Positions 63,266 to 64,000 of a stretch of 64,000 nucleotides of DNA are shown here, piece by piece. The notes under the pieces were generated by a model. That model had not been told where the DNA came from, made no database searches, and worked only from the letters and a program-made list of their open reading frames with translations. Each line of letters begins with the position of its first letter. Position 1 is the first letter of the stretch. The position numbers and the translations under genes are program-made. The DNA is taken from contig NW_027062649.1 of assembly GCF_032884065.1 (NCBI RefSeq), forward strand, positions 3,455,355 through 3,519,354. The letters run 5' to 3'. The DNA comes from Artemia franciscana (taxonomy: Eukaryota; Arthropoda; Branchiopoda; Anostraca; Artemiidae).

Positions 63266-64000
63266 TGACTCACCTGCGGAGTTTTGTGGCAGTAGGTGTT
63301 ATAAAGTACTCGCTCTAGACCCTTTGATGGTGATAGCTACCTCTTCTGTCAGGTCGTTAACTATTTGTGTCTTATGAGACAGTTCCTTCAGTGGGAATTT
63401 TTTGTCTATTGCCAAGAGAAAAATAGATCTTCAACACAAAATTTTCTGTCCAAAACATTGATAATTTAGAACCGTTTCTAAAAACTCAACTACCTAAAGT
63501 TTACCTGAACAATAGAAATTAATACCATTCCCAAAAAATGCTATCTATCTTCTGTGACAACCTGGATGTGCTTGCACCCATTTGTTTTATTGAAATATAA
63601 CGGCTGAAGTAGTAATAGAAGTAACTTTGAATGTTGCCACTTAATATCCCCATTCGTTCTCGAGATATAGCTGAGATGTCTTATTGACAACAACATACAC
63701 AACGTCTTTTGTTTTAGTTTCAAATAAACATTTAGCTTTAAAGTATAAAGGTGAAATTGCATAATTGTGGTGGGTTGTTATATAAAATATCCCCTAGACA
63801 CATAGTAAATGGGCCGCTCTACTATGCTGAAAGAAATGGCTGTCTCAAAATGTTTATTCGACATGTTTAGAAAACGAATTGGCTTGCGAGGAATGTTGCC
63901 TGTCCCTAATCCCTTTTGACCCTTCAAAAGGGCACTAAGACTTTTAATTTCCTATCGAATTGCTCTGTTCTTTAAAAGTTCTAATTATATTACCAGTTAC
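63266..64000. repeat. Diverged third copy of the long repeat at the right edge
   Basis: From about 63770, CTATGCTGAAAGAAATGGCT, GTCTCAAAA and AAAGGGCACTAAGACTTTTA parallel 54354-54480 in order. The rest of 63266-63770 is unrecognised. The copy is cut by the window end. Confidence 0.55.

Overview
This looks like nuclear DNA from an AT-rich, repeat-heavy invertebrate genome, probably an arthropod and possibly a crustacean. Three kinds of spliced gene exons with GT/AG borders are present. Around them are non-LTR retrotransposons of several clades, a Helitron, a hAT transposon, a Penelope-like relic, a tRNA-derived SINE, fold-back repeats and very long (TA)n tracts. Some of the repeats resemble brine-shrimp (Artemia) repeats I remember, but that is only an impression. 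There is no bacterial, phage or CRISPR content.

Host gene content is small. (1) One minus-strand exon (7696-7932) matches the N-terminal GST-like domain of glutamyl-prolyl-tRNA synthetase. (2) Three minus-strand exons (19507-19709, 16805-16936, 12366-12499) belong to the exon-junction-complex helicase eIF4A3. Two have the expected length, but the middle one is frameshifted and its donor no longer joins in frame, while the DEAD box reads VEAD and GTPGR reads GTPGS. I call this a decaying copy. (3) Three plus-strand exons (52446-52555, 56579-56748, 59099-59205) join in phase to give the C-terminal three quarters of a TMEM50-family four-helix membrane protein, ending in a stop codon. The first exon was not found.

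Layout: 0.8-2.5 kb, a non-autonomous Helitron sitting inside a (TA)n tract; 4-5 kb, the 3' end of an RTE-like LINE; 7.7-9.3 kb, the EPRS exon, a duplicated exon border and an RTE fragment; 9.5-11.4 kb, LINE relics; 12.4-19.7 kb, the eIF4A3 relic interrupted by an R1-clade LINE lying between two (TA)n tracts; 21.6-26.3 kb, repeats and a degenerate RTE copy; 26.3-32.2 kb, jockey/CR1-type LINEs, one nested inside another; 33.1-39.2 kb, two arrays of an 18-bp palindrome flanking a CR1 copy; 39.2-45.6 kb, several fold-back elements and a hAT transposon with a perfect 8-bp target duplication; 45.6-51.8 kb, a nearly full-length CR1 element and a CR1 nested in an RTE 3' end; 52.4-59.2 kb, TMEM50 with repeats in its introns; 59.7-64 kb, a Penelope-like 3' end carrying a SINE, a 292-bp tandem duplication, and further copies of a long repeat found at 53.9 kb.

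The main points for follow-up are the palindrome arrays, insertion of unrelated elements into (TA)n tracts, the motif-damaged eIF4A3 copy, and a hairpin motif that appears to covary between two loci. I could run no alignments or database searches, so clade names rest on recognised motifs.
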